The position numbers were made by a program, and so were the translations under genes. Under the pieces are notes generated by a model. That model worked only from the letters and a program-made list of their open reading frames with translations, ran no database searches and had not been told where the DNA came from. From Stenotrophomonas nematodicola (GTDB lineage: Bacteria > Pseudomonadota > Gammaproteobacteria > Xanthomonadales > Xanthomonadaceae): DNA of 64,000 nt. The stretch covers positions 124,001-188,000 of the forward strand of contig NZ_WIAY01000003.1 of NCBI RefSeq assembly GCF_009467805.1, given 5' to 3'. Shown piece by piece: positions 10,797 through 19,424 of the stretch; the stretch's first letter is position 1, and each line of letters begins with the position of its first letter.

Positions 10797-10966
10797 GCCC
10801 CCAGGGTGCCACCAGCCCCCACATCCCCCCGCCTGTCGGCGTGCCTCCTGTACTGAAGGGGGCTGTTGCTCGGGACAGCACACCGGTGGAGCCGACCGTT
10901 GGCCGGCTGCCCTATGTTCCGACATCGGCGCTGCATCCCAGGCACTGACGACCACCCGACCGCAGC

Positions 10967-11803
10967 TCAACTCCCGTACAGCGCCTTTCTCGGCGCGCCG
11001 GTCAGTTCCGCCGCCAGCTTGGCGGCGGTCGAAGGCGGCAGGTGCTCGCTGAGCTTGGCGTACATGCGGCGGCCTGCAGCAAGCTGGGCCTGCGCGTCGT
11101 CGGCGGCGCCCTGCACCATCACCACGAACTCGCCCTTGCGCTGGTTGTCGTCGGCTTCCACCTGCTGCAGCAGCGAGCCCAGGGTGCCGTCGAGCACCGT
11201 TTCAAACAGTTTGGTCAGTTCGCGCGCGATCACCGCCGGTCGCTCGGCCCCGAACGCGGCCACCATGTCGGCCAGCGATTCGGTGATGCGGTGCGAGGAT
11301 TCGTAGAACACCAGCGTGCGGGTTTCGCCCGCCAGTCCATTCAACCGCTCGCGGCGGCCCGCTCCCTTGGCCGGCAGGAAGCCTTCGAAGGTGAAGCGGT
11401 CGCTGGGCAGACCGGCCACGCTCAAGGCCGCGATCGCCGCGCACGCGCCCGGCACCGGGCTGACCCGGATGCCCGCTTCGCGCGCCGCGCGGACCAGGCG
11501 GTAGCCTGGATCGCTCACCAGCGGCGTGCCGGCATCGCTGACCAGCGCCAACGACTCCCCGGCCTGCAGCCGCGCCACGATCCGCTGCGACAACGCTTCT
11601 TCATTGTGGTCGTGCAGCGCCACCAGCGGCTGCTGGATGCCGAAGTGGGCCAGCAGCTGGCCGCTGCGGCGGGTGTCCTCGGCGCAGATCGCGGCCACCG
11701 AGCGCAGCACCTCCTGCGCGCGCGGCGTCAGGTCGGCGAGGTTTCCGATCGGGGTGGCAACGACATACAGCGTGGGGACAGCACTCATCGCAACGGCACT
11801 CAT
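10967..11803 (-). CDS. rsmI: RsmI, 16S rRNA 2'-O-methyltransferase (C1402)
   Basis: SAM-dependent tetrapyrrole-methylase-fold enzyme that 2'-O-methylates C1402 of 16S rRNA, the same nucleotide that RsmH N4-methylates. It is 278 aa with LYVVATPIGNLADLTPRA at the N-terminus, CAEDTRRSGQLL, LVSDAGTPLVSDPGYRLV and FEGFLPAKG, all RsmI signatures. Two in-frame starts exist (11803 and 11788); both keep the domain intact. Divergent from the LpoA-like gene, the conserved yraL-yraM-yraN arrangement. Confidence 0.95.
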   Translation of the reverse strand: MSAVAMSAVPTLYVVATPIGNLADLTPRAQEVLRSVAAICAEDTRRSGQLLAHFGIQQPLVALHDHNEEALSQRIVARLQAGESLALVSDAGTPLVSDPGYRLVRAAREAGIRVSPVPGACAAIAALSVAGLPSDRFTFEGFLPAKGAGRRERLNGLAGETRTLVFYESSHRITESLADMVAAFGAERPAVIARELTKLFETVLDGTLGSLLQQVEADDNQRKGEFVVMVQGAADDAQAQLAAGRRMYAKLSEHLPPSTAAKLAAELTGAPRKALYGS

Positions 11804-11868
11804 GGGTCAAGGGTAGAATCGTACCGTTCCCCGGCCACGGCCGCTGCCCCCATCGAATGGACCTGATC

Positions 11869-13590
11869 ATGAACAAGCCCGTCGCACGGATCTCTGCCCT
11901 TTCGTTGTCGCTGCTGCTGCTCGCCGGCTGCGCCACGACCAGCCTCACCAGTGCCCCCGAATCCCCGGCGCAGAGCCAGGCGCTGGCACTGATCGAGCAG
12001 GGCAAGCCGCGTGATGCCGCCGTGCAGCTCGAAGCATTGGCCAACACCCTGCGTGGCAGTGCCCGCAGTGCCGCGCTGGCCGACGCTGCCTTTGCCTGGC
12101 ATGAAGCCGGCGATGCCACCCGCGCCCGCAGCCTGCTGAGCCAGGTGCAGCCGCGCCAGCTCACCGGCGCCAGCCTGCAGCGTTACCAGCTCACCGGTGC
12201 CGAGCTGGCACTGGCCGACCGACAGCCGGCACAGGCGCTGGCCGCACTGAAGGAATCCTCGGACGCAGTGGCTCCGTCGCTGCGCACGCGCTGGCAGCTG
12301 GCCCGCGCCAATGCGCTGCAGGCCACCGGCGACACCCTCGGCGCCGCGCTGGAGCGCGCTCGCGCACATGCCGCGCTGACCGGCAAGGCGCGCAGTGACA
12401 ACCAGCAGGCCATCGCCAGCCTGCTCGGCACCCTGGACGACGCCACCCTGCGGGCCAGGGCCGCCGCGCTGCCGGCCAACGAGCCGCTGTACAACTTCGC
12501 CGGTCGCGCGCTGATTGCCCGTGGCCTGCCGCTGCCGCGTCCGTTCGACCGCGATGGCGCCAGCCAGTTCGACACCAGCAAGCGCCCGCCGGCGATGTCC
12601 GATGGCTACCGCCCGCCGGTGAAGATGGCCGTGCTGCTGCCGCTCAGTGGTCGCCTGGCCACCGCCGCACAGCCGGTCCGCGATGGCCTGCTCAGCGGTT
12701 ACTACGGTGAGTCGCGCCGCCGCCCGGAGATCCAGTTCATCGATACCGCCGGCACCGCCGCCGGTGCCGTGGCCGCTTACGACAAGGCCGTGGGCGCGGG
12801 CGCCGACTTCATCGTCGGGCCGCTGGGCCGCGACGAGGTCGATGCGGTGTTCGGCCGTGCGCAGCTGCCGGTGCCGGTGCTGGCACTGAACCGTGGCAAG
12901 GGCAGCCCGCCGGCCGGCAGCGCCGGCTTCTCGATGGCCCCCGAAGACGACGGCATCATCGCCGCCGAGTACCTGCGCGGCCGCGAGCGCGGCAAGGTGC
13001 TGGTGGTGCACAGCAACGACGAGACCGGCCGCCGCGCGGCCGCCGCGTTCCGCGAGCGCTTCACCCAGCGTGGCGGCCAGGTGGCGGCCACGGTCGGCGT
13101 CAACGACACCGTGGGCGATGTCGGCGCGCAGCTGCGCGCCGCAGGCAGCGTGGATGGCGTGTTCCTGGCGGTGAAGGCGCCGCAGGCCCGCACGCTGGCG
13201 CCGCAGTTGGCGCTGGCCGGCGCCGGTGGCGCCAGCCGCGTGGGCACCTCGCAGTTGACCCTCGGCAGCGGCAAGCCCGAGGAAGACATGGCGCTGGACG
13301 GCATCATCTATCCGAACGAAGCCTGGAATGTGCGCGGCGTGGCCGGCCTGCCGGCCGCTTCCACCGCCGGGCAGATCCTGCCCTCGGCACGCGGCGCGTC
13401 CGGCCGCCTGTTCGCGTTCGGCTTCGATGCGTGGAAGATCAGCGCCTACCTGGACAAGATCGCCACCGAGGGCGCACTGGCCGGCGCCACCGGCACACTG
13501 TTCCTTGACAGCAACGGCAACGTGCTGCGTGTGCCGGTGTGGTCGACCTTCAGCGGCGGTCGGCCGACGCCGATCGCGTCGGCCAACTAG
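11869..13590 (+). CDS. LpoA-like penicillin-binding-protein activator lipoprotein
   Basis: Predicted outer-membrane lipoprotein: basic start, hydrophobic core and lipobox LLAGC with the acylated cysteine near residue 21. Residues about 30-230 are an Ala-rich helical, TPR-like region; the rest is a periplasmic-binding-protein fold ([23 protein letters not shown]). This is the architecture of LpoA (YraM/COG3107), which activates PBP1A. At 573 aa it is shorter than E. coli LpoA. ATG 11857 is a possible start; 11869 was chosen because it begins a clean signal peptide. Confidence 0.85.
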   Translation: MNKPVARISALSLSLLLLAGCATTSLTSAPESPAQSQALALIEQGKPRDAAVQLEALANTLRGSARSAALADAAFAWHEAGDATRARSLLSQVQPRQLTGASLQRYQLTGAELALADRQPAQALAALKESSDAVAPSLRTRWQLARANALQATGDTLGAALERARAHAALTGKARSDNQQAIASLLGTLDDATLRARAAALPANEPLYNFAGRALIARGLPLPRPFDRDGASQFDTSKRPPAMSDGYRPPVKMAVLLPLSGRLATAAQPVRDGLLSGYYGESRRRPEIQFIDTAGTAAGAVAAYDKAVGAGADFIVGPLGRDEVDAVFGRAQLPVPVLALNRGKGSPPAGSAGFSMAPEDDGIIAAEYLRGRERGKVLVVHSNDETGRRAAAAFRERFTQRGGQVAATVGVNDTVGDVGAQLRAAGSVDGVFLAVKAPQARTLAPQLALAGAGGASRVGTSQLTLGSGKPEEDMALDGIIYPNEAWNVRGVAGLPAASTAGQILPSARGASGRLFAFGFDAWKISAYLDKIATEGALAGATGTLFLDSNGNVLRVPVWSTFSGGRPTPIASAN

Positions 13591-13597
13591 GTCCGGC

Positions 13598-13966
13598 ATG
13601 GCCACCGGACGCGCGCAGCGCGGCGCGGCGGTGGAAGCGGCGGCACGGGCGCATCTGCGTCGCGCCGGCCTGCAGCCGCTGGCCGCCAACGCACGCTACC
13701 GCGGTGGTGAACTGGACCTGGTGATGCGCGACGGCGACACCACGGTGTTCGTGGAGGTGCGTTACCGCGCGTCGGCCGCGTTCGGCGGCGGTGCCGTCTC
13801 GGTCGATCTGCGCAAGCGCCGCAAGCTGGTGCTGGCCGCGCAGCTGTTCCTGCTGGCGCATCCGGCGCTGGCCGATCGGCCCTGCCGCTTCGATGTGGTC
13901 GAGGCCGCTGGCGACCCACCGCAGCTGCGCTGGCTGCGGGATGCCTTCCGGCTGGAGGATTGCTGA
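13598..13966 (+). CDS. YraN family protein (UPF0102, nuclease-like fold)
   Basis: 122-aa protein with [21 protein letters not shown], the restriction-endonuclease-like Asp/Glu core of the UPF0102 family, and the C-terminal RFDVVE motif. The usual VEVK/R core is intact, so it may bind or cut nucleic acid; the cellular role of the family is not firmly established. ATG at 13598 lies 7 nt after the lpoA-like stop and the TGA shares a base with the next start, so the genes form an operon. Confidence 0.9.
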   Translation: MATGRAQRGAAVEAAARAHLRRAGLQPLAANARYRGGELDLVMRDGDTTVFVEVRYRASAAFGGGAVSVDLRKRRKLVLAAQLFLLAHPALADRPCRFDVVEAAGDPPQLRWLRDAFRLEDC

Positions 13967-14508
13967 TGCCCACCGTTGTTACCCATGCCGCCATTCCGCT
14001 GGCGCTGTGGTGCGCGGCCGACCGCGGCCGCATCGCCACGCCGCTGCTGGCCGCCGGCGTGGTGGCGGCGATGCTGCCGGACGCGGACGTGCTGGCGTTC
14101 GCGCTGCACATTCCCTACGCCGACAGTTTCGGTCACCGCGGTGCGAGCCACTCGCTTCTGTTCGCCGCGCTGCTGGCCACGTTGGCAGCACTGCTGCACC
14201 GGCGTCTGCGCGCCACGGCCGTGCAGGCCGCCGCGTTTGTCGGCATCAGCACGTTGTCGCACCCGCTGCTGGATGCCTTCACCTCCGGCGGCCTGGGCGT
14301 GGCGCTGTGGTGGCCGTGGAGCGGCGAGCGGCTGTTCGCGCCGTGGCGGCCGATCCGCGTCTCGCCGTTCGCCGGCCAGTTCTTCAACGCACGTGGCATC
14401 ACCACCCTGCTCTCCGAGCTGCGCTGGGTGTGGCTGCCACTCTGCACCGCCGTGATCGGCTGGAAGCTGGTCCACCCTGCCCCCGCCTCGTCCCGGAACA
14501 CCCCATGA
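13966..14508 (+). CDS. YdjM-like membrane-bound metal-dependent hydrolase
   Basis: 180-aa inner-membrane protein of the YdjM/DUF457 (LexA-regulated in E. coli) metal-dependent hydrolase family. Visible features are THAAIPLALW at the start, the metal-ligand-like LPDADVLAF, HRGASHSLLF and LSHPLLDAFTSGG, separated by four to five hydrophobic segments. Function is unproven in the family. It overlaps yraN by 1 nt and the following oxidase by 4 nt (ATGA), so all are co-transcribed. Confidence 0.82.
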   Translation: MPTVVTHAAIPLALWCAADRGRIATPLLAAGVVAAMLPDADVLAFALHIPYADSFGHRGASHSLLFAALLATLAALLHRRLRATAVQAAAFVGISTLSHPLLDAFTSGGLGVALWWPWSGERLFAPWRPIRVSPFAGQFFNARGITTLLSELRWVWLPLCTAVIGWKLVHPAPASSRNTP

Positions 14509-15890
14509 CCACCGCCCTGCCCGCCGCCTTCGCCGCCACCCTGCATGCCCTGCTGGGCGACGACGGCTGGCGCACCGACGACAGCGCGCTGCAGGCGCAC
14601 GCGCAGGACAACTCGTGGCGGCATGCGCTGCCGGCCGGCGTGGCCTTCCCGCGCGACCGCGACCAGGTTGTCGCCCTGGTACGTGCATGCCGCGCGCATG
14701 GCATCGCGCTGGTCGCGCGCGGCGCCGGCACCGGTACCACCGGCGCGGCGGTACCGGTGAATGGCAGCATCGTGCTCTCGTTCGCGCGCATGAACCGCAT
14801 CCTCGACATCCAGCCGGGCAACCGCTGCGCGGTGGTGGAGCCGGGTGTGCTCAACGGCGACCTGCAGCACGCGCTGGTACCGCATGGCCTGTTCTGGGCA
14901 CCGGACCCGTCCAGCGCGGAGATCTGCAGTATTGGCGGCAACCTCGCCTGCAACGCCGGCGGCCCGCGCGCAGTGAAGTACGGCACCAGCCGCGACAACG
15001 TGCTCGGCCTGGTGGCGGTGACCGGTGCCGGCGAGGTGATCCGGTGCGGAGGGGCGTACACCAAGGATGCGACCGGCTACGACCTGACCCATCTGCTGGT
15101 GGGCAGCGAAGGTACGCTGGCGCTGATCGTGGAAGCCACGCTCAAGCTGACCCCGCTGCCCGTGGCCCAGGCCGGGTTGCGCGTACTGTATCGCGACGCC
15201 AATGCGGCGGCCGCCGCGGTGTCGCGCCTGATGGCGCAGCCGGTGGTGCCCACCCGCCTGGAATTCATGGATGCGCGCAGCCTGGAGCTGCTGCGCCGCA
15301 ATGGTGCCGTGGTGCCCGAGGCCGGCGCGATGCTGCTGGTCGAGGCCGACGGCGATCACGACACCCTGCCCTATCTGCTGCAGGCGCTGGCCACCGCCGC
15401 CGAAGGCGACGGCCTGATCGCGCTGGACGTGGCGATGGAAGGCAGCGCCCGCGAGACGCTCTGGGCAGCGCGCAAGGCGCTGTCGCCGGCGCTGCGCAGC
15501 ATCGCCCCGGGCAAGATCAACGAAGACGTGGTGGTGCCGGTGTCGCGCATTCCCGATCTGGTCGCCGGCGTGCAGGCGCTGGCGCAGGAACACGCGCTGA
15601 CCATCGTCACCTTCGGTCATGCCGGCAACGGCAACCTGCACGTCAACATCCTGTACCACCCCGACGACGCGGACGAGAGCGCACGCGCGCACGCCGCCCT
15701 GCCGAAGATCTTCGCGCTGACCCTCGCCCTGGGCGGCACGCTGTCCGGCGAGCACGGCATCGGCCTGGCCAAGCGCGACTTCATGGCCCAGGCCTTCACG
15801 CCCGCCACGCTGGCGGCGATGCGGGCGATCAAGCGGGCGCTGGATCCGGACGGACTCCTCAATCCCGGCAAAGTACTGCCGCCGGTGTAG
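14505..15890 (+). CDS. FAD-linked oxidase, GlcD/D-2-hydroxyacid dehydrogenase type
   Basis: 461-aa flavoprotein: FAD_binding_4 domain (ARGAGTGTTGAAVPVNGSIV; SIGGNLACNAGGPRAVKYG; GSEGTLALIVEATLKL) and a C-terminal FAD-linked oxidase domain (FGHAGNGNLHVN; GTLSGEHGIGLAKRDFM; DPDGLLNPGKVLPP). These are the signatures of GlcD/D-lactate/D-2-hydroxyglutarate dehydrogenases, which oxidise D-2-hydroxyacids. The exact substrate cannot be read. There is no GlcE/GlcF partner alongside, so it is probably a stand-alone D-2-hydroxyglutarate or D-lactate dehydrogenase. Confidence 0.88.
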   Translation: MTTALPAAFAATLHALLGDDGWRTDDSALQAHAQDNSWRHALPAGVAFPRDRDQVVALVRACRAHGIALVARGAGTGTTGAAVPVNGSIVLSFARMNRILDIQPGNRCAVVEPGVLNGDLQHALVPHGLFWAPDPSSAEICSIGGNLACNAGGPRAVKYGTSRDNVLGLVAVTGAGEVIRCGGAYTKDATGYDLTHLLVGSEGTLALIVEATLKLTPLPVAQAGLRVLYRDANAAAAAVSRLMAQPVVPTRLEFMDARSLELLRRNGAVVPEAGAMLLVEADGDHDTLPYLLQALATAAEGDGLIALDVAMEGSARETLWAARKALSPALRSIAPGKINEDVVVPVSRIPDLVAGVQALAQEHALTIVTFGHAGNGNLHVNILYHPDDADESARAHAALPKIFALTLALGGTLSGEHGIGLAKRDFMAQAFTPATLAAMRAIKRALDPDGLLNPGKVLPPV

Positions 15891-16329
15891 CAGAGCACAG
15901 CGGTCGTCTGACGTGCCGACGGCCGCCGTGCATCGCCGCAGCGCCACGGCGATCTGCTGCGTGTGTCAGCCGACCTGGCAACACGACCCTGCACGTCCTC
16001 GACGGATCTCCCCAAGACGATGACCTGGACGCCGGCGCCTGGGGCCCGGCGCCAGTGGCTGTCGTGACGCCAGCGCGCAGCGGGGCATGACCTGCGCGTG
16101 CCGTCGGAACGAGGGTCCACCGGTGGCGATGATCGCCAGCGATAGACGCAGACAATCTGCAAGAAATTGTATGGGTTGACGCAGGTCCGATCGCGACACT
16201 GCGCATCCCCTGCTGGACAGTCCGTGTCATTTGCGACCGCCAGGGTACCGCCGCTGCACCGTTCCCCCTGCAGTCTGCCCGGCCACCTCACGAACTCCCC
16301 GGCCTATCCCGATCGAGAGACCCACGACA
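15891..16329. other. Intergenic region before the autotransporter cluster
   Basis: 439 bp without a credible gene. A GC-rich imperfect hairpin (GGCGCC...GGCGCC) lies near 16033-16052 and might terminate the oxidase operon. The conserved palindrome of the autotransporter leaders is at 16158-16171, followed about 30 bp later by a CGCGACACTGCGCATC block also found upstream of the third autotransporter. The remaining 150 bp is the presumed 5' leader of the first autotransporter. Confidence 0.6.
16158..16171. promoter_or_regulatory. Palindrome TGCAA-N4-TTGTA upstream of autotransporter 1
   Basis: Inverted repeat (TGCAA GAAA TTGTA) preceded by ATC and followed by TGGG, about 160 bp before the ATG of the first autotransporter. 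The same motif, with perfect symmetry, occurs before autotransporters 2 and 3. Conservation of this element in flanks that otherwise differ suggests an operator or promoter core. The bound regulator is unknown. Confidence 0.55.
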
Positions 16330-19023
16330 ATGAACGCCATCACGACCCGACATCCTGGTCATCCGCCTGTCAGGCTGCTGACCTGTGCTGTGATCCTTGC
16401 GCTGACCTCGCTCCCGTTCGGCGATCTGGACGCGCGCGTGCTGGATGGCGAGGAGGCCGACGTGGGCATCGGCGACGCTGCCGACACATGGACGCTCCGC
16501 AATGATGCACGTCTGGTGGTCAGGAACGGCGCCACGTTCAACATCATTGCCGACAGCACCTCACAGGTGGACCTCATTGGCACCACCGTGTCGCGCCGCA
16601 GCATGTCCAGCCCGAACAAGACCCTCGAACTGACCGACGCCGCCTCCCTGCGCGCCATCGGGTCGACCTTCATCGATGGCGGCCTTCATCTGCAGAATGA
16701 CGCTACCGTGCATCTGATCGGCAGCAGCATTCTGATGGATGACCTCAGTGGCAGCTTCGCCGGCGCCAGCGTGGGCGTGGATCTGATCAGCGAGACCACG
16801 GCGATCGGCAGGGCGCATGCACTGCTCGATGCCACCCTGGTCCGTGTCGCCGACAATCCGGGTGTTTCGGACCGCGTCTCCGGCATTGGCGTGCGCATGG
16901 CCGGCGGTACGGTGGATATCGTCAATGGCTCCTCCATCGAAGCGGCCAACGTTGGCGTCCAGCTCCTGGGCGCCCTTCCGGACACCGATACCCTCAGACT
17001 GCGGGTGGATGGATCGACGGTGCGTTCGGCGCGCGGCGCCGCGATACAGGTTGCGGCTTACGGGAATGTCGATGCGTCTTATGACGTACGGGTTGCCAAT
17101 GCTGCGCAACTGGTGGGCGGCGACAACCATCTGATGCTGGTCCGCGCGTTTGACGCGACGCCGTCCCGTGGCTGGACCTCGGTGGCCTTCACGGTGGACG
17201 ACTCGCGCCTCAGCGGGGATGTCACCTTCGACACGCGTACCGTCACCGGCACGCTCGACGTTCAGCTGCTCAACAATGCGCGTATCGATGGCCGATTCAC
17301 CGACGTCACGTCGGCAACGGTGGGCAGCGGCAGCACCTGGATGCTGACCGGCGACAGCAACGTCGATCGGTTGCAGCTCGATCCCACCGGTACCGTCGCA
17401 CTGGGCAACGGCACTGCCTTCAATACCCTGGCCGTCAATACGTTTGCCGGCAACGGCGGCACGCTGCTGTTCAACACCGTGCTGGGCGATGACCACTCCG
17501 CCACCGACACGCTGGCAATCACCGGCGATGCCGACGGCCAGGCCGGTGTACGCGTGCTCAACGCCGGCGGGACCGGTGCAAAGACCGATCTGGGCATTGC
17601 GCTGATCACCGTCGGCGGTGCGTCCAATGCACAGTTCGATCTGATCGGTCGTGCCGTGGGTGGGCAGTACGAGTACTTCCTGGTCAAACACCAGGACGGC
17701 AACTGGTACCTGCGCTCGGAGATCCCGACGACCAACCCGTGCGAGGCCAATCCAGCCCTGCCCGGCTGCACGCCGGTTGATCCGGTTGATCCGGTTGATC
17801 CGGTTGATCCGGTCGATCCGGTTGACCCGGTGGATCCGGTTGATCCGGTTGATCCGGTCGATCCGGTCGATCCGGTCGATCCGGTTGACCCGGTGGATCC
17901 GGTTGACCCGGTTGACCCGGTTGACCCGGTTGATCCGGTTGATCCGGTTGATCCGGTCGATCCGGTGGATCCGGTGGATCCGGTTGATCCGGTTGATCCG
18001 GTTGATCCGGTTGATCCGGTTGATCCGGTCGATCCGGTCGATCCGGTCGATCCGGTGGATGCGGTTGACCCGGTCGATCCGATCGATCCGGCCCCGGCCC
18101 CGGCGCCGGTCCTGCGTCCGGAGACCGGCGCCTACCTGGCCAACCAGTTCGCGCTCACCCAGCTGCTGCGCCATACGTGGCACGACCGCAACGGCGACCA
18201 GGCCGCCGGCATTGATGGCGTGCACACCTGGGCCAAGGTCGACTCCACCCACAGCCGCCTGGGCGCGGTCAATGACCAGCTCGAGCTCAAGGTGGCCCGC
18301 TCGGGCCTGCAGATCGGTGCGGATATCGGTGTGTTCGATGCCGACCGCGGCCGCGTGGGTGTGATGCTCACCGCCGCGCAGTCGCAGGCCACCTCGCATT
18401 CGGCCCTCACCGGCTACCGCGCACGCGGCAAGGTGGAAGGCGGCGCGGCCGGCGTGTACGGCAGCTGGAGCAATGACGCCCTGTACGTGGATGCATCGGT
18501 GCAGCGCGGCCAGTTCCGCAACCGCGTCCAAGGCGATGGTCTGGATGCCGAGCGCTATGACGCCCAACTGTGGCAGTCCTCGCTGGAGGCCGGCTACCAG
18601 ATCGACATCGGCCGCATCGGCGCGATGGCACTGCACCTGCAGCCGGAACTGCAGCTGGTCTACACCGAAGCGTCCATCGACGCGCATCGCGAGACCAACG
18701 GCACCGTCGTACGCAGCCTGGGCGAAGACGGCCTGTCCGGCCGGCTGGGCGTGCGTATCGAAGGCGAGTCCAAGGCCGACCGCGGCGCGGCCGTGCGTCC
18801 GTACCTGGCAGTGAACTGGTACCGCGACGGGGCCAGCAACGGCATCGCCTTCGACGATGAAGCGATGCGCGCCAGCACGCCGCGCAACCGCTATGCGCTC
18901 AGCGCCGGTGCCAAGGTTGCGTTCCGCCCGGGCGTTTCGGCCTGGGGTGGGCTGGGCCTGATGCGCGGCGACAGCGGCTACCGCGAAGCCAGTGCGCAGC
19001 TGGGGATGTCCTACGCCTGGTGA
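16330..19023 (+). CDS. Pertactin-like autotransporter 1 (35-unit PVD stalk)
   Basis: 897-aa type Va secreted surface protein. Residues 1 to about 36 form a signal peptide with a hydrophobic core ([16 protein letters not shown]). A beta-helical passenger follows, ending in a pertactin-type autochaperone region ([17 protein letters not shown] ... QYEYFLV ... WYLRSE, about 390-470). A cysteine pair ([10 protein letters not shown]) precedes a 105-residue stalk of 35 Pro-Val/Ile-Asp tripeptides (482-586), then a C-terminal 12-stranded-type barrel of about 300 residues ending LGMSYAW, with the expected terminal aromatic. The barrel is nearly identical to those of the next two genes; the N-terminal passenger is not. 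No processing enzyme is encoded nearby; an adhesin role is inferred. Confidence 0.85.
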   Translation: MNAITTRHPGHPPVRLLTCAVILALTSLPFGDLDARVLDGEEADVGIGDAADTWTLRNDARLVVRNGATFNIIADSTSQVDLIGTTVSRRSMSSPNKTLELTDAASLRAIGSTFIDGGLHLQNDATVHLIGSSILMDDLSGSFAGASVGVDLISETTAIGRAHALLDATLVRVADNPGVSDRVSGIGVRMAGGTVDIVNGSSIEAANVGVQLLGALPDTDTLRLRVDGSTVRSARGAAIQVAAYGNVDASYDVRVANAAQLVGGDNHLMLVRAFDATPSRGWTSVAFTVDDSRLSGDVTFDTRTVTGTLDVQLLNNARIDGRFTDVTSATVGSGSTWMLTGDSNVDRLQLDPTGTVALGNGTAFNTLAVNTFAGNGGTLLFNTVLGDDHSATDTLAITGDADGQAGVRVLNAGGTGAKTDLGIALITVGGASNAQFDLIGRAVGGQYEYFLVKHQDGNWYLRSEIPTTNPCEANPALPGCTPVDPVDPVDPVDPVDPVDPVDPVDPVDPVDPVDPVDPVDPVDPVDPVDPVDPVDPVDPVDPVDPVDPVDPVDPVDPVDPVDPVDPVDPVDPVDPVDAVDPVDPIDPAPAPAPVLRPETGAYLANQFALTQLLRHTWHDRNGDQAAGIDGVHTWAKVDSTHSRLGAVNDQLELKVARSGLQIGADIGVFDADRGRVGVMLTAAQSQATSHSALTGYRARGKVEGGAAGVYGSWSNDALYVDASVQRGQFRNRVQGDGLDAERYDAQLWQSSLEAGYQIDIGRIGAMALHLQPELQLVYTEASIDAHRETNGTVVRSLGEDGLSGRLGVRIEGESKADRGAAVRPYLAVNWYRDGASNGIAFDDEAMRASTPRNRYALSAGAKVAFRPGVSAWGGLGLMRGDSGYREASAQLGMSYAW
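17773..18087 (+). repeat. In-frame 9-bp tandem repeat, 35 units (Pro-Val-Asp)
   Basis: Thirty-five head-to-tail copies of a 9-bp unit, consensus CCGGTTGAT, encoding PVD (32 in a row, then AVD, PVD, PID). Variation is almost entirely synonymous: GTT/GTC/GTG and GAT/GAC alternate in blocks, as left by repeated duplication of multi-unit segments. The unit is a multiple of 3, so slippage would change stalk length without shifting frame. The paralogues have 9 and 10 units at the same place. Confidence 0.97.
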
Positions 19024-19039
19024 GGGTCCTGACAGTGCC

Positions 19040-19162
19040 ATGTCCGAGCTCCCCGACGGCGAGACCCGGGCATTGCATCCAGACAACGGCGTTCAGCAAA
19101 GGCCACTTCTGAACGCCGCGCAGCGTATCGTCAACGGAGCGGATACCCGCTCCATAGACGCC
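19040..19162 (+). pseudogene. Remnant of a further autotransporter gene (5' fragment)
   Basis: Seventeen bp after the autotransporter 1 stop, 41 codons (MSELPDGETRALHPDNGVQQ...) align without gaps to residues 30-70 of autotransporter 3 (MSEVLDGETLVLNPDSSIEE...), with about 25 identities including the run TRSIDA. The DNA flanking the match shows no signal peptide before it and no passenger after it. This is best read as a decayed piece of a fourth paralogue, most like the third gene, left between genes 1 and 2. Confidence 0.75.
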
Positions 19163-19227
19163 TTCCGCAGTAGGCCCCCTCACTCTTCTGAATCCGGGCT
19201 GGCTGCTACCGGCAAGCCGGGTCCATC

Positions 19228-19241
19228 TGCAATTTCTTGCA
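19228..19241. promoter_or_regulatory. Palindrome TGCAA-N4-TTGCA upstream of autotransporter 2
   Basis: Perfect inverted repeat TGCAA TTTC TTGCA within ATCTGCAATTTCTTGCATGG, 183 bp before the ATG at 19425. It is the second member of the shared leader motif. The following leader (GACGTGCTCGGCCAC and flanks) also matches the leader of autotransporter 3. Confidence 0.6.
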
Positions 19242-19424
19242 TGGGGTGGCCCGCCATTGGTCGCAACACTACACGTCATCGCTGACACAGATCGACGCTG
19301 GCGCCTCCCCCCCCCTTCCCATCTTCACGACTCCGCTGCCTCCGATGGGGCGTGGGGCGCGCGGGGACGCGGCGATCACGTGACGTGCTCGGCCACATTT
19401 GCCCTCTGACGCGAGAACAGGACG

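Noticed and set aside
17773-18087. Possible CRISPR array because of regular short repeats.
   Set aside because: The 9-bp units are contiguous with no spacers, vary synonymously, stay in frame in a coding region, and have no cas genes nearby.
16561-19086. An 841-codon open frame antisense to autotransporter 1, with long Asn-Arg-Ile repeats.
   Set aside because: It mirrors the plus-strand PVD repeat and arises because GC-rich DNA keeps the opposite frame open. The sense frame has a signal peptide, barrel and terminal aromatic; the antisense product has none. The same holds for the antisense frames over the other two autotransporters.
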